A stretch of 64,000 bases of DNA from Toxotes chatareus (GCA_016801885.1 CM028897.1:15624501-15688500), one strand, 5' to 3'; positions 11,929-24,194 are shown, counted from the stretch's first letter. Program-made: numbers and translations. The notes: generated by a model not told the origin, from the sequence alone.

Positions 11929-14860
11929 CCAAAGGAAACAGGACTTTTACAGCTAAATTACAGTCATTTTCAGTAGCTCCTTAACTCTCCCTGACTCTAA
12001 ATGACAGGTTTAAACTCAGGGCTTCCACTTGTTGCTCTTGTTAAAGTGTCACTTAGTTTGACAAGTGGTCTATTTAGACAACCACTACTCTTAGTAATTG
12101 TCAATATACACAGCACCTCAAGTGTGTGAGTATAAACTCCTGTCTGGATGAAAAATCCTCAGAAAAATTCATTAGGTATCTTTATTGCACTAAGGACTTT
12201 GGCAGCAAGGCCCAGGATCAGAGAGCATGCATTTTGCTGGCACCCAGGACATAAACACACACACACACACACCCAAACACACACTGTTATGATACACGAG
12301 AGTAGTCTTCCCAGGACAGTATTCCAAGCACTTGGCTAGTAGAAATTCCCACTGAAGAGTGTTGACAACATGCCACTTAACCAGAGACCTCTCACTTACC
12401 ACCAGTAAGCCATACACACACACACACATACATAAATACTTGCACATCCAAGCGCCTGCTTAACCAAACTGACTGACAACTGATTGAAGACATTGACACA
12501 GAAACTAATTTTAGCTTTTTATTCAGGACCAAATGAATAAAAAGTGTGAATGTGTCATGTGTCAGGTCATTAAATGTTTGTCACTAAATGTTTTTCACTT
12601 GAATCAAAGTAGGCTGGGCCGGAACAGTGATTCATCCACCCATGTATGTGCAAACATATAGACGGACACACGTACACGCTGTGAACCTGAAAATCTAGAG
12701 GCACTCCCTTGAGGCTGGATTAAATATTTCCCAGCCAATCCCTGTTTACGCCATTACTGCGTCAACATGGAGAAGCAATCCTCTCAGCTTGTTTCAAGTC
12801 TCTTTTAACAGCATCACCTGGACCCACCTTTTATTTCAATCCCTCATCGCAAAAATGCAACCTCATCACCAATGAAACAAACATAACAGAACAAGTTTCA
12901 TGCTGACATAGTTCAGACAGGTTTGAGATTTGACTTTTATCAGTGGGATTTAACTCTTGTAAATCAGTGGGCACACTAGACCTCTGATCATCTCAAACAC
13001 TCTTCCTTCCATCCGTAAACCCTCTAACAGCACCTGTGAGAGTCTGTGTGTCACAAGAGTCTCTGAACTGGTGGGTTTAACTTCTTGTTCCCTTTTTTTA
13101 AAAAATCTTTTTCACCACCAAATAATTATTTCAGAATCTGCTCCAAAACTAAAACAATTATTTGTTTTGTGTTAGAGGGAACTTACACAAGCCATTGTCA
13201 TCTTTGCACATACTAAAAGAGCATTGTTTTCCACTGTAAGGTTAATGAGCTGTAGCTAATTTAAAGGGATCATATCAGCCACGTGGGGACGACAATCATG
13301 TCCATTTAAAGCCAACTTAACAGTATGAATGAAGACAAGGAAGAGAAAACAGGACCAAGAAAAAAACTGATACACATGCTCTGATACAAGCAAGAGAGGG
13401 GAAGGGGAAGTGGTAAAGGAGGAAGAGAAGAAGTCGCTGCATGTCTCAGTGGCCATAGTTGACACTTAGTAGTGGGTAGTGAGGCCACCCAGCCATTCTA
13501 CTGAGGTACGAGAGTACACGCTCATGGTTTAGGAGCACAATCTGAACAGTTATACCAGGTGTTTGTATATTAACAAGGAGACAGGTGAGAGAAGGATGGA
13601 GGACAGAGCACAGAGGAATGAGTGTGGGGGTAAAGAAGGGGGGAGAGGGGGAAATGAGAATGAAATTCACAGAGGTGAAAAAAGGAAAGTGGTTGAAAGT
13701 GGAGCAGCATAATTTATGATAAGGCTATATGGTCTGATGGTGTATGGAACCTTAATATGGTGAATTGAGAATGGAAATGTTACTATCCTGCTGACCCAAG
13801 GCTTAGGGGCCTTAAAATTTGAGGCTGAGAATGTGTCACATGGGCCTCATCAGTCAGAATGTGACTGAGGCAGAGGGAGAAAGGCCCCAAAAGTTCAGCT
13901 TTACAGTAATGCATTGGACCAGAGAGTGAAAATAGGAGATAGGAGGGATTGATTGTGTCTCTGTTTCATTTGATAAAAGTGAATAAGGGTGGGTAAAAGG
14001 ATAGTTTCTTAATACTTCCTGCTTCATAGTGATCAAAATGACATACAACAGAGGTGCAGCCTACATGACTGAAAGGAAACAGTAACTGAAAACATCTAGA
14101 CTACTTTCACTTCTCATGGTACATTGTCTGAGCAGTTTTATTTAACCCTTCCTTTAACATCTACAACTAGTAGAGTGCAGGCACCATTACAATCTGAGAA
14201 TACTAACATGTCCCATCCTCTCCTGAAACAACACACCTTTGTCAAACTACTGTACCTCTACTGTAGCAGAGACAGTAGAGGTACCAAGCAGCCAGTGACA
14301 GGATATTTAGATGCAGCTCAAGACCATGTAGCCAGAGAGCACAAATGCTTGATCAGTAAATGAAAATAAAGAACAGTGTGGCCTACATTCAATAAGTGGT
14401 CATTCCCAGGTCTGTGGCAGGGAAGCTCCACTGTCCTGTGTGTGTTATCTGTGTCATGTGTTTGACCTAGTGATGCAGGCCGGTCAGTGAGTCCCACTTA
14501 GAGTACAGCTCAAAGTAGACAGTAACATCAGCATCACCCCCTCACTCTGTGCTGAGTTAAAAATGTGATAGTGTCAGATTAATGTAGAGAGAAGGTCTGG
14601 GAGTGAGGCTTTGGATAAAAGTCTTGGGCCTTTGCAGCCTTCACAGGGAGGAGTCCTGCGTGCTGAGCCCTTGCAATTATCATTTAAGTATGTGCTGCTC
14701 GACTGCTAAGAGCAGGTGCAGGGAAGATATTTTCACTCGTATTAAAGTTTATACACAATTTACCGGGTATATAAAACTGTATATCAAGCGATTAGGCTTA
14801 CTAGGCCTCACAACATCAATCCCTTCCCTTTTATTTTCTCCAATCCTTTGCTATTATCGC

Positions 14861-14893
14861 CTCCCTCTCCCTCTCTCTCTCTCTCTCTCCCTC
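14861..14893. repeat. (TC)n tract upstream of the actb promoter
   Basis: A polypyrimidine CT-rich run about 60 bp upstream of the actb CCAAT box. Confidence 0.8.
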
Positions 14894-14955
14894 AAATCGC
14901 GAGCGCCCAGTGCACCACAGTGTGCACGCGACGTGCCCCAGTCCATGACGCTGGA

Positions 14956-15027
14956 CCAATCAGAGGGCGCAATTCCGAAAGTTTACCTTTTATGGCTAGA
15001 GCCGGGCAACTGACGCAGTATAAAAAA
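14956..15027 (+). promoter_or_regulatory. actb: actb core promoter (CCAAT, CArG, TATA)
   Basis: In order: a CCAAT box at 14956-14960, the SRF site CCTTTTATGG at 14986-14995 and the TATA element TATAAAAAA at 15019-15027. This is the arrangement known for vertebrate, especially fish, beta-actin promoters. It places the start of transcription near 15046-15052, inferred from TATA spacing. The CArG box is the element through which SRF/MRTF couples actin transcription to the G-actin pool. Confidence 0.9.
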
Positions 15028-15047
15028 CATGCGCCCACAGCTAACGG

Positions 15048-15137
15048 ATTCACTCTGAGCGCCGTTACACACAGCTTGTGCGGGATATCATTTGCCTGAA
15101 ACCGGTTCCCTTAAAGCGAAAAGCCCCCCACCCAAAG
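15048..15137 (+). other. actb: actb exon 1 (non-coding leader)
   Basis: The leader starts roughly 25-30 bp after the TATA box and ends at CCCAAAG before the donor GTAAGG at 15138. The 5' limit is an estimate. Vertebrate ACTB genes have a non-coding first exon of this size followed by a roughly 1-1.5 kb intron. Confidence 0.75.
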
Positions 15138-16615
15138 GTAAGGAGACTGACCAATATTTGCAGATTTCTAATTTTAGAACAACATCAATCAAGTAAATAA
15201 CGAATTGAATTGTTTATTTAAATGCATTTCTGTGAAATGTGTGGTTTCTGATTGCAAAAGATGACAAGGACCACGAGGTTCTTTGTCTTGTCATTGATCA
15301 ACTATACAACTAATTTAACTTAAAGATTTCAGGAAGGTAATTATGATGGACACTAGTATCTATATTTTGCGTGTGTTTTTTCTAAGTATGCGGTGGTAAT
15401 GGCCAGAGACCGCCGGTTCCATGGCGGCTCACAGGTGCTTTTGGATGTAACCGGCTTATGGTTAATGGTCCTACTAAACCTGGATCTGTCATTGTGTAGT
15501 TGTGAAGCATTTGCACTATTTCAGCGCTGGCTTGTATATCTTTTACGACAGGATAGTCTGAAAGAGGCTTTTGAGTTTAGGTTTTCTAGATGCCGTCTGC
15601 TCCCTTTGTGCGCTCGATGAGACGGGGTGTGACCTACTTTAGCATATTAGCCTAGCCATATCATGCTAACGCCGCCCTTCAGACTTGCAACAGTGGCAAT
15701 TTTAATCAAGATTTTTTTTTTTCCATGGACACTTTTGTGCACTTCTTGGGCATGTTAAATTTCCCTTTATCATTTGAGTAATTTGATTATAAGGCCTTAT
15801 CTAAGTGGGAAAGAGCCAAAAATATAAGGCCTGCAAAAAGCATAATTTCAGTAATGGCTTAAGTGAATCGACCTGTATTGCCATCAGTTCGTTTATAGCG
15901 AAATTGAACACCAGGAAACGAGGAAACTGCTCATGACAAATCATCCAGTCTTAGAAAAGGCGTGGCTTTCAGGAAACGGACCAGTCAAAGACTTGTGACC
16001 CATTCATGACTCAACATGAGTTCATTATGCAACTTCATTTATTTCTTTAACTACCTGCGTCCACTGTTTTGTTTTGTTTTTTAAAGGTTGTTGCCAGAGT
16101 TTTTGAAAAATGTGTAATTGTAGTGTGTAGTCTTGCGTCAAGTGGCCAGTGTGCAGTGCATGAATGGTTATGACGCAGTGATATTGAAGCAAAGGTTTCT
16201 GATGGGGGGTCTTAATACCAGTATGTATGAGCAAAGGTGGGAGGGGGCAGCAGAGGAAGTTGACTGTAGTGAACCGGAGGGAGTGGTCGTGCGGCGCCGG
16301 GTCTGCTAATGTCGAACGTTCCTTTTTTTTTTTTTTCTTGCTGTGCTCTGCCGCTCTGGCCGCGCGCCATGGCGCCGGTAGCCGCAAAGCTGCTCAAAAC
16401 CGAACCATGTCCTTATATGGTAATAACAGAATGCAGGGCCACTTCCTTTTGTCTAGCTCGGTCGGAATGTGGGGCACGGGCTCCACCTAACGGCTAATGT
16501 GGTGAACTGCAGCTGGCGAGTCAACAGGAAGTGAGAGCTCTGTGTGTCACAATCGGCTCTGTTGGGAGGTGAATGTGAGGCTTAAGTGTTTAACGCATTT
16601 TTCCCTCTTTAACAG
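15138..16615 (+). other. actb: actb intron 1
   Basis: A 1478-bp intron with donor GTAAGG and acceptor CTCTTTAACAG. It holds an intronic CArG box at 16411-16420, a CpG-rich stretch around 16270-16400 with a 14-base T run, and no credible reading frame. The 75-codon frame at 15393-15620 resembles nothing I know. Confidence 0.85.
16411..16420 (+). promoter_or_regulatory. actb: Intronic CArG box of actb
   Basis: CCTTATATGG lies about 200 bp upstream of the exon 2 acceptor. A conserved intron 1 CArG element is an established enhancer component of vertebrate beta-actin genes, fish included. Confidence 0.8.
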
Positions 16616-16745
16616 TTTAGCCATGGAAGATGAAATCGCCGCACTGGTTGTTGACAACGGATCCGGTATGTGCAAAGCCGGATTCGCCGGAGACGACGCC
16701 CCTCGTGCTGTCTTCCCCTCCATCGTCGGTCGCCCCAGGCATCAG
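16616..16745 (+). CDS. actb: actb exon 2 (first coding exon)
   Basis: The acceptor AACAG ends at 16615, seven leader bases precede the ATG at 16623, and codons 1-41 end at GRPRHQ before donor GTGAGT. Phase 0. Confidence 0.97.
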
Positions 16746-18754
16746 GTGAGTGATTGATGCCAAACTTCCACTTTGATTAGAAGCGTTTTATAATTATACG
16801 CACTGTTTGTGTGTGTGTATATATATATATATATACTTCAAGATTCATGTATATGAGTTATATAAGTAATAAGATACTTTTTCTTGTACATTGACTCAAA
16901 TTATATATACATATATATAGTAAAATACTGAAGATTTTAAAGTATATTTGTTCATTATTGTAGAGTTGAGACTGGTTAAGACAGAAGTAGATTTGGAAAG
17001 ACTGACATATTGTTGTGTATCATTGCAACATTACGTTTGCTAGTGTCTGTTAATTTAACAAGTGGTGTCTGATCTGTTGTTTAGGGAGTGATGGTGGGTA
17101 TGGGCCAGAAGGACAGCTACGTTGGTGATGAAGCCCAGAGCAAGAGAGGTATCCTGACCCTGAAGTACCCCATTGAGCACGGTATTGTGACCAACTGGGA
17201 TGACATGGAGAAGATCTGGCATCACACCTTCTACAATGAGCTGAGAGTTGCCCCTGAGGAGCACCCAGTCCTGCTCACAGAGGCCCCCCTGAACCCCAAA
17301 GCCAACAGGGAGAAGATGACCCAGGTACATACCCTTACTTGTGCACACAGAGTTAAGCATTTCTAGTTTAACCAGATAGTACATTTAAATTGACTGTTCA
17401 AAACTAGTTACCCCATTTCCTTCTTGGTTTTCTTTTCCATTCCATTCTCACTTGCTCCTTCCTCCCCCTCTTCTCCAGGACCTCTCTCCTATAAGATGAT
17501 CTATCATCAACAGGTCTCTAATGACTGTGTGCCTTTATCTGCACTTGTGTCTATAATGTGTTGCTGAGTCTGTAGATCAGCACCTAATAGACAGCTGACA
17601 TGCACAAGTGTGAAGGAATGTTGACTTTCTGCACCTTTTTTCTACTAACTTAAGTCTGAGTATCACTCTGTTGCATGTAGTGGGTGCAGTGGCCACAAAA
17701 GCTGAACACTTGCTGTTATTGGAAAATATTAAACTCTTCTCTCCTCCTAACAGATCATGTTCGAGACCTTCAACACCCCCGCCATGTACGTTGCCATCCA
17801 GGCTGTGCTGTCCCTATATGCCTCTGGTCGTACCACCGGTATCGTCATGGACTCTGGTGATGGTGTGACCCACACAGTGCCCATCTATGAGGGCTACGCC
17901 CTGCCCCACGCCATCCTGCGTCTGGACTTGGCCGGCCGCGACCTCACAGACTACCTCATGAAGATCCTGACAGAGCGTGGCTACTCCTTCACCACCACAG
18001 CTGAGAGGGAAATTGTCCGTGACATCAAGGAGAAGCTGTGCTATGTCGCCCTGGACTTCGAGCAGGAGATGGGAACTGCTGCCTCCTCCTCCTCCCTGGA
18101 GAAGAGCTATGAGCTGCCTGATGGACAGGTCATCACCATTGGCAATGAGAGGTTCCGTTGCCCAGAGGCCCTCTTCCAGCCTTCCTTCCTCGGTATGTTT
18201 TCCAGCTTGAGCCTAACAATGCATTACATGCTAAAAAACATACTCACCCTTTATGGTTGAACTTCCACTTGCTGATAAATATTTTCTATCTGCTCTCAGG
18301 TATGGAGTCCTGCGGAATCCACGAGACCACCTACAACAGCATCATGAAGTGCGATGTCGACATCCGTAAGGACCTGTACGCCAACACCGTGCTGTCTGGA
18401 GGTACCACCATGTACCCAGGCATCGCTGACAGGATGCAGAAGGAGATCACAGCCCTGGCCCCATCCACCATGAAGATCAAGGTGAGCTGACGGGTTACAG
18501 AGCCAGCAGAGTGGCATGTTGTTGCTGCTTGAATGACATATTAGTTATAATGTTTGCATTAGTAAATGTATATTTGGTATTCTAATGGGTTTCTTGTCTT
18601 TTTTTGGCAGATCATTGCCCCACCTGAGCGTAAATACTCTGTCTGGATCGGGGGCTCCATCCTGGCTTCCCTGTCCACCTTCCAGCAGATGTGGATCAGC
18701 AAGCAGGAGTACGATGAGTCCGGCCCCTCCATCGTCCACCGCAAATGCTTCTAA
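16623..18754 (+). CDS. actb: Beta-actin, cytoplasmic actin (complete, 375 aa, five coding exons)
   Basis: Coding exons 16623-16745, 17085-17324, 17754-18192, 18300-18481 and 18611-18754 total 1128 nt, 375 codons plus stop. Lengths of 123, 240, 439, 182 and 144 nt and all splice positions match vertebrate ACTB. The product is the ATPase that polymerises into cytoplasmic filaments. Visible landmarks are the acidic MEDE N-terminus, the phosphate loop [10 protein letters not shown], His73 in [11 protein letters not shown] (methylated in vertebrates), the second nucleotide loop DSGDGVTH, and the C-terminus HRKCF. Val10 favours beta over gamma (Ile10), and Val103 in NELRVAPEE favours non-muscle over muscle actin. 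The 3' UTR also matches ACTB rather than ACTG1. The ATG directly follows the exon 2 acceptor in context GCCATGG. Which teleost duplicate it is (actb1 or actb2) cannot be settled from one locus. Confidence 0.98.
17085..17324 (+). CDS. actb: actb exon 3
   Basis: Codons 42-121, from [10 protein letters not shown] to REKMTQ. Acceptor TTGTTTAG, donor GTACAT, 240 nt, phase 0 at both ends. Confidence 0.97.
17754..18192 (+). CDS. actb: actb exon 4
   Basis: A 439-nt exon from [10 protein letters not shown] to PSFL plus the first base of a glycine codon. Acceptor CCTAACAG, donor GTATGT. Confidence 0.97.
18300..18481 (+). CDS. actb: actb exon 5
   Basis: A 182-nt exon that completes the split glycine, then [10 protein letters not shown] to TMKIK. 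Acceptor GCTCTCAG, donor GTGAGC. Confidence 0.97.
18611..18754 (+). CDS. actb: actb exon 6, coding part
   Basis: Codons from [10 protein letters not shown] to HRKCF and the TAA stop at 18752-18754. Acceptor TTTTTGGCAG. The exon continues into the 3' UTR. Confidence 0.97.
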   Translation: MIAPPERKYSVWIGGSILASLSTFQQMWISKQEYDESGPSIVHRKCF

Positions 18755-19442
18755 ACAGACTGTTCCTCCTCCCCTTCCCCAACCAAATGCCCAACAACTT
18801 CAGCTCTGTGCAAAACAACCACACCACACATTTCTCATACACACTCAGGCGCAGAGCCTAGATGACCAACTCATTGGCATGGCTTCAGTTATTTTTGGCG
18901 CTTGACTCAGGATTTAAAAAAAAAAAAAAAAAAAAAAAAACTGGAACGATGAAGGAAACGGTAATGTTTGGCTAGGTTTTAAAAAAGAAAAAAGCACCCC
19001 AGGGTTCTGCAGTTGCATCTGGGGACGTAAAAAAAATGTACATTTTTTTTCTTTGAGTCATTCCAAATGTTTGTTAACTGCATTGTTCAGACACATGATT
19101 CCAAATGTTAACTGCATTGTTCAGACACGTATTTGCCTCTGTGAAGGCTGCCCAGTGGTTGGCGCATACTTAAACATGGTTGTAGTATCGCTTGTATGTA
19201 AATTATGTCTGGGGTTTTTTGTACTTTCAGCCTTAAAAATATCTTGGTCCTGTTAATTTTTTTTTTTTTGTTTTTGTTATGCAAAACCCAATCGTGACCT
19301 CTTCTTCCCCCTGTTGGAGGTGTCATCCCCGGGGTGGTGGGGCAAGGGGTCTCGAAGTGATGGGGTAACATGGGGTGCCAGACCGGTGGGGCCAACCTGT
19401 ACACTGACTAAACAATCCCAATAAAGTGCACATGTGTTCCGA
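18755..19442 (+). other. actb: actb 3' UTR
   Basis: About 690 bases. In order, it carries sequence landmarks that I recall from human ACTB but not ACTG1: ATTGGCATGGCTT (about 18873), CTTGACTCAGGATTTAAAA (about 18901), CTGGAACG.TGAAGG (about 18941), GTCATTCCAAAT (about 19057), GTAAATTATGT (about 19197) and CCTGTACACTGACT (about 19397). An A run of about 24 bases at 18917-18940 expands the conserved TTTAAAA block. A 35/31-bp tandem duplication lies at 19060-19128. The 3' limit is inferred from the polyadenylation signal. Confidence 0.88.
19420..19425 (+). terminator. actb: actb polyadenylation signal AATAAA
   Basis: AATAAA followed by GTGCACATGTG, the conserved end of vertebrate beta-actin mRNAs. 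Cleavage is expected near 19437-19450, where a TGT/TCT-rich downstream element begins. Confidence 0.9.
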
Positions 19443-20867
19443 CATGATGTCTGACTCTTGTCTGTCTTTCAAAATGTATCTCAAGCTACTGAAATCTGAG
19501 TATCTTTAAACTCTTTGCCAAAAAACAGTGATTAGAGCACAACATGGCTCAAATAGCAAAATGGCTTGATTTAGTGTCAAGGTTTCTAGATGCTTTAGTG
19601 TTTGTATGTGCACATGAAAATAACCAGCTTGGCAGTAAAATAACTTCTTTTGTCCAGTAACTTGCAAAGGCTTTTTCACAAACTTTAATGTACATTTCTG
19701 ATTGATACAAAAAGAACTTTGCTCAGTTTTCAGCCTTTATTTTTTGCTGATAAAATTCTTGAAATCTGTGAAATCTCTTGAATTTTGAAATTTGTGACTT
19801 TAAATCACTCAGTAAATGCTGTGATAGTGTAACTCCTAAAAAGCCTGTGTTACTCAAATGTTTTTGCAATGAAAGATGTTAATTTCATAGGCCACTGTAA
19901 GAGATTCCATATTCAGAGTGCAAAACAGCTTATTATTTAGGTAGAAATCTGAGTCATGATATTTGAGAATTTTGTCACAATATAACTTGAAAAACTGAGT
20001 TATCAATCAATGCTTTTAACACCACATGTAAATATAGAGACGATTCTAGACAGTAATTTGGGTGGATTTCACAAACATGACATGCAGTAGACAAGACTGA
20101 AACTGGATGACATAACCTCTGGATTGTTTCTAAAGGAAACTGTTTGCTAGTGGAAATTGAGTTTAAAGGACACATGACTAATCATGACTCAGAAGGTGGG
20201 CCTGCACACCTGGGACAACTCAAACACACTGTATTTGCTAACACTTATGCACCTGCCAGCACCTGCTCCCATTATACACCAAACTCTGACATAAACACAA
20301 CTGTATTTTGTAACAGTAGTAGTACAATCCTGGATGGTATGAGAGGAAAAAATGCTGCAGGCTTGTCAGAAATCTGTCGCAAGATGCAAAATTTTGCACA
20401 CAGACAAATTACTTCATATTCGCTCTATGCAGGCAGCAGAAACACAAACTTTAGACGGATGTGGTTTGTGCTGCTTGTGCACTGATTTCTGTCACCGAGG
20501 CAGAAACATCACCGTGTTTTAACTGAGCATCTGCCTCAGAGTTCACGCTGACCTATTTGCTGTAGTGTTGCCTGGCTCTCAGCTGACTAACGCCCTGAAG
20601 AGGTCAGTCACGCATGATGACATGATGAGCACCGATCTCAGGGCAGTCACAAACTGTCACATTAGAAAAAAAACCCAAACAAACAGAAAAGCATCTGTCC
20701 TGAGGCATCTTGTCATGGCATCATGAGATTTGTGATCACGTCTTTGTGGGATCATGAGATCACAGGATTTTTTTATTAGCCAGACATGATGACAGAGACT
20801 TCACTTTCCATTATGGATCTATAGCTTAGTGTTCCTGATTTTTTGTTTCTTCTGATTTATGGCTGCA

Positions 20868-22200
20868 GCCCCCTGTAGGAGAATGTCATGAATTTACAGC
20901 AGTTATACAGTTTAGACAGGAGATGGCGACAAAGGCCTGTTTTTAGTTCTATTCAAAGCGAGACGTGATTCTCTCCAAAGGGGGGAGCTGTAGGTTTCAG
21001 CAATGAGGATCACTTCCGCGTTCAAAAAGCTGCAGGTCCTCGGCTGCCGCTGTGGGCTGGCTCCAGAAGTGAGCAATTCTCCATTGACCCACATGTTAAA
21101 ATAGCCAACTTTACAGCCTAAAAAACACATTTACAGCTGGGGGTTTTTGTACCACAACCGTTCTAGTGTTATTTAGGCTTAAGTTTATTACATAAACTGG
21201 GGCGTGGTTACGTTGAGTGACGGCTCCATAGACAGGTATTGGCAGTTAGCTCTTTGCTAAAGTATCGGCTGGGCTAGGCGGCTATATCCAGAGGCCTCCG
21301 GCTACAAACAAACACGGCAGTGTCCGTGTTTGTTTGCCAATGTTCGGATAGGTCTTTGTGACAGTATGGCTTGTAGTGTGGACTGTACTAACCGACCGTC
21401 GAAGTCTGTGCTGTCAGTTTTTTCGGTAAGTAAAATTTTCAGAATTTTACCTGGAGGTTTGCACTAATTAGCATGTATTAGCATATTTTGCCGCTGGCTT
21501 ACGACGTAATTGCCGATTTATGGTCGCTGCTGATACAGATAGAGGACCGGAGCAGCTAATGTTAGGAACGCTGTTGCGGTGTGTTCCGTGCTCTCTGAGT
21601 CCGTTTATTGGGAGAATACAAGGCTACAATTTTATTACAACAGCAGTCTCATTTTTCCGTTTAAAAAGTCCGACATTGCATGGACAGAGCAGCTCCGTCA
21701 GTAAGCGGCTGCTGTTTTGTGTCCTGCTGTAACTGTAAGACAATGATAATTATGTTTTTAACGTTTTAATATATTTTATTAATATGAAATAAGAGTCAGT
21801 TTAAACAGTCATGTTTAAAACACAGCAGCAACATTATGATCTCTGTTGTATGCTGTGTGTCACGGTCGCACGAAGTCAAGCTAGTCGGGTCGGACTTCGG
21901 GACTGTTGTGTGGTGGATGTAGCTGCCGCTTAACTTGTTAGCCTAGCTGATTAGTTGATTAGCCTTAGGCTAGCTCGGTTGCTCAGAGCTAAGTGGGCGG
22001 GTTCTCGGCTGGCTGACCCCGGCTGACCCGTAGAGTAACCGCCTCTCCGCCAAATATGGAAAGTACACTCCCACTAAAATCCAAGATGGCGCAGCTCAAA
22101 TGCCCATGGTTTGGTCACAAAGCGGACTCCCCGAAACCAATCGGTGACGTCACGGGTGCTACGTCCATGTTTCATTCAGTCTATATTCTCTCCTGTGTGT
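20868..22200. mobile_element. Decayed THAP/P-element-like dispersed repeat
   Basis: The right part (about 22056-22190) contains AAGATGGCGCAGC, CCAATCGGTGACGTCACGG and CTACGTCCATG before ATTCAGTCTAT. This string order is one I recognise as common in teleost genomes at the end of a non-autonomous DNA element. A short frame at 21366-21425 reads MACSVDCTNRPSKS then meets a GTAAG donor. The C-x3-C-x-N-R start resembles the first exon of a THAP zinc finger, the DNA-binding domain of P-type transposases. No transposase catalytic part was found. Both limits and the family are tentative, and it may be a composite of two repeats. Confidence 0.4.
22050..22059. promoter_or_regulatory. CArG-like match inside the THAP-like repeat
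   Basis: CCAAATATGG is a formal CC(A/T)6GG match. It sits within a dispersed repeat, so it may simply be part of that family. Confidence 0.2.
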
Positions 22201-23018
22201 TCATAATGCCTTCTGCATCTAAAAACATGAATTCATATTAAAGCCTATACATAGAGTTTGAAGCCATGCCTTTTCATGCTGAGTTGTGTATTGTTTTTGA
22301 ATGCCTGTCTTTGGTCGATAAGGTTATATTTCATTTTGTTTTCAGGGATGAGATGTTACTGGGTAAGTCCAATGGGTAGTGAGTATGGACATGGGGGAGT
22401 GCAAGAGACTGGCTTGTGTGTTTAATCCAGCAGTAACAGGACCATGGATAAAACAGGATGCGTGCCATTATTACCAATGTTTGATTCCTGCTTTCCTAGA
22501 ATGGTGGAAATAGATCCCCTGCTGATATGGGCACATTTCCTGTCCACATCCAAAAACAGATCTCCACATTTACATATTACAGAGATGAAAGCGGATAAGA
22601 CGGATGGTGGATGGTACTGCCCCACCCTCACGTTCTATGCATCATATCCTGTTTCTGTGTATGACACCGCCACATCCAGGCGCTCACCAAAGTCATGCTG
22701 CGTCCATTAGTCTGACTGTCCCAGTTTCATGCAGTATTTTGGGCTGAGTGGAGAGACCTCATGATATATGATGATCTTGGAGGGCTGTGCACATGCATAC
22801 AGAAGTGTGTGTTTGCATCGATAGGAATTCATATATGAATCTATTAAGTTGAGCTGCATGCACATACACACTGAAGATCAAGTGTGTTTGGTATTGGAAA
22901 TTTATTCCATCTCACCGCAGCCCCCCCCTGTGATTCTGCTGAGACTGCTTCCCTCTGATATCCTTTTACTGCCACGCCAGCAAAACATTCACTGCCAGGG
23001 AAACAGTACTTGGTGTCT

Positions 23019-23044
23019 TGTGTGTGTGTGTGTGTGTGTGTGCG
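23019..23044. repeat. (TG)n microsatellite
   Basis: About 12 TG units followed by GCGTGCGTG. Confidence 0.85.
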
Positions 23045-23829
23045 TGCGTGCTGCATTGTATGTGTGAGTGAGTGCAACCATACTCCATTTTTCTGTGCTT
23101 GCCGAGGTTATCGTGCATGTGTTCTTGTGTGTGTGTTGCCTGTGCAGGTGTGAGCACTGCAGGTGTTTGTGAATGAGCCACAGCAGCTACTCGGTTCAGA
23201 AATGTCTGTAACAGCACAATGTCTTCCCCTGAGAGAGGACACAGAGGGGGACCAATTTGTCAGAAAATGAGGCTTACTGTGCTCCTCCATTTCCTTCAGC
23301 TGTGCAGCTCCATTGGTCAGGTCGCTGAGCCACCCTGCAGTTCTCATCTTTCTCCAACAGATGGGGCCGCTGCACTACATCAGTCTATTTAGCATATAAA
23401 GTAGGTGAAAGGCAAATAGAAGGCTACCACAGCTGACAGAAGGAGGCCAGCAGAGAATAATAGATCATATTCAAATACAGTAGCTCCTCTTTTTGCAGGC
23501 CTCAGAGTGATTGGCATTCTACTGAAGGTGACGTGTTCACTGGGGGTAATGTACCCCCTCTGCACTGTTACTGCAGTGAATATTATTTTTGATTGATTTA
23601 CTCTCCACAAATGGTAGGCATTTTTATCTTTCAGTGGCCCTGACACATCACCACTGCACTTTCACTCAGCAAGAAGTGTCTGTTGCATCAATGTTTCCTT
23701 GAGGTTGTGGTGAGGCTGGGTGTTTTTTCTTGAGAAAAACTCCACTTCTCAGAGCTCTACAACCGCACGACTCAAGTACAAGAACAGGCACTTGTGCACT
23801 GCAAGCTTGCTGTAGCACCCTGCACACAG

Positions 23830-23859
23830 CCCCCCCCCCCCCACCACCCCCCCACCCCG
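23830..23859 (-). other. C-rich run, possible G-quadruplex on the minus strand
   Basis: Three C blocks of 12, 7 and 4 bases separated by ACCA and A. On the minus strand this gives G tracts compatible with a quadruplex. Confidence 0.5.
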
Positions 23860-24189
23860 GTTTGAAGTAGGGGCAGATGGGAATGTCTTCATTTTGATGT
23901 CCATGCATGTCCACATCTTTGTCCCTTTTTCCACAAATGAGTGTGCTTCTCTGGATTTGATTATTGCTGCAGCATTTTGACTGGGTTTTTATGATTTCTT
24001 GGGCAGGGACAGCAAACATCAGTTTATATTAAAAGAGTAGATGTGATTTCAAACTACTGGTCTTGAATTAGGTTTGATGTGGTAGAAATGTGGGCGGCCA
24101 TTTGTTCGAATAGTGTTGCGTGTGTGGCAGATCAGTACTGCACGGCAATAACCTCCTGTGTGTGATGTGTAGGAAACACATGTATGACC

Positions 24190-24194
<5 letters not shown>

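Noticed and set aside
15393..15620. 75-codon frame in actb intron 1
   Set aside because: There is no similarity and it lies wholly inside a well-defined intron.
16623..18754. actg1 or a muscle actin
   Set aside because: Val10 argues against gamma-actin, Val103 and the acidic MEDE start against muscle actin, and the 3' UTR landmarks are those of ACTB.
16623..18754. Processed actin pseudogene
   Set aside because: All five introns, canonical splice sites, the full promoter and an intact frame are present.
22444..22710. 88-codon frame MDKTGCVPLLPMF...
   Set aside because: There is no splice or promoter context and no family resemblance; its length is within chance for this much sequence.
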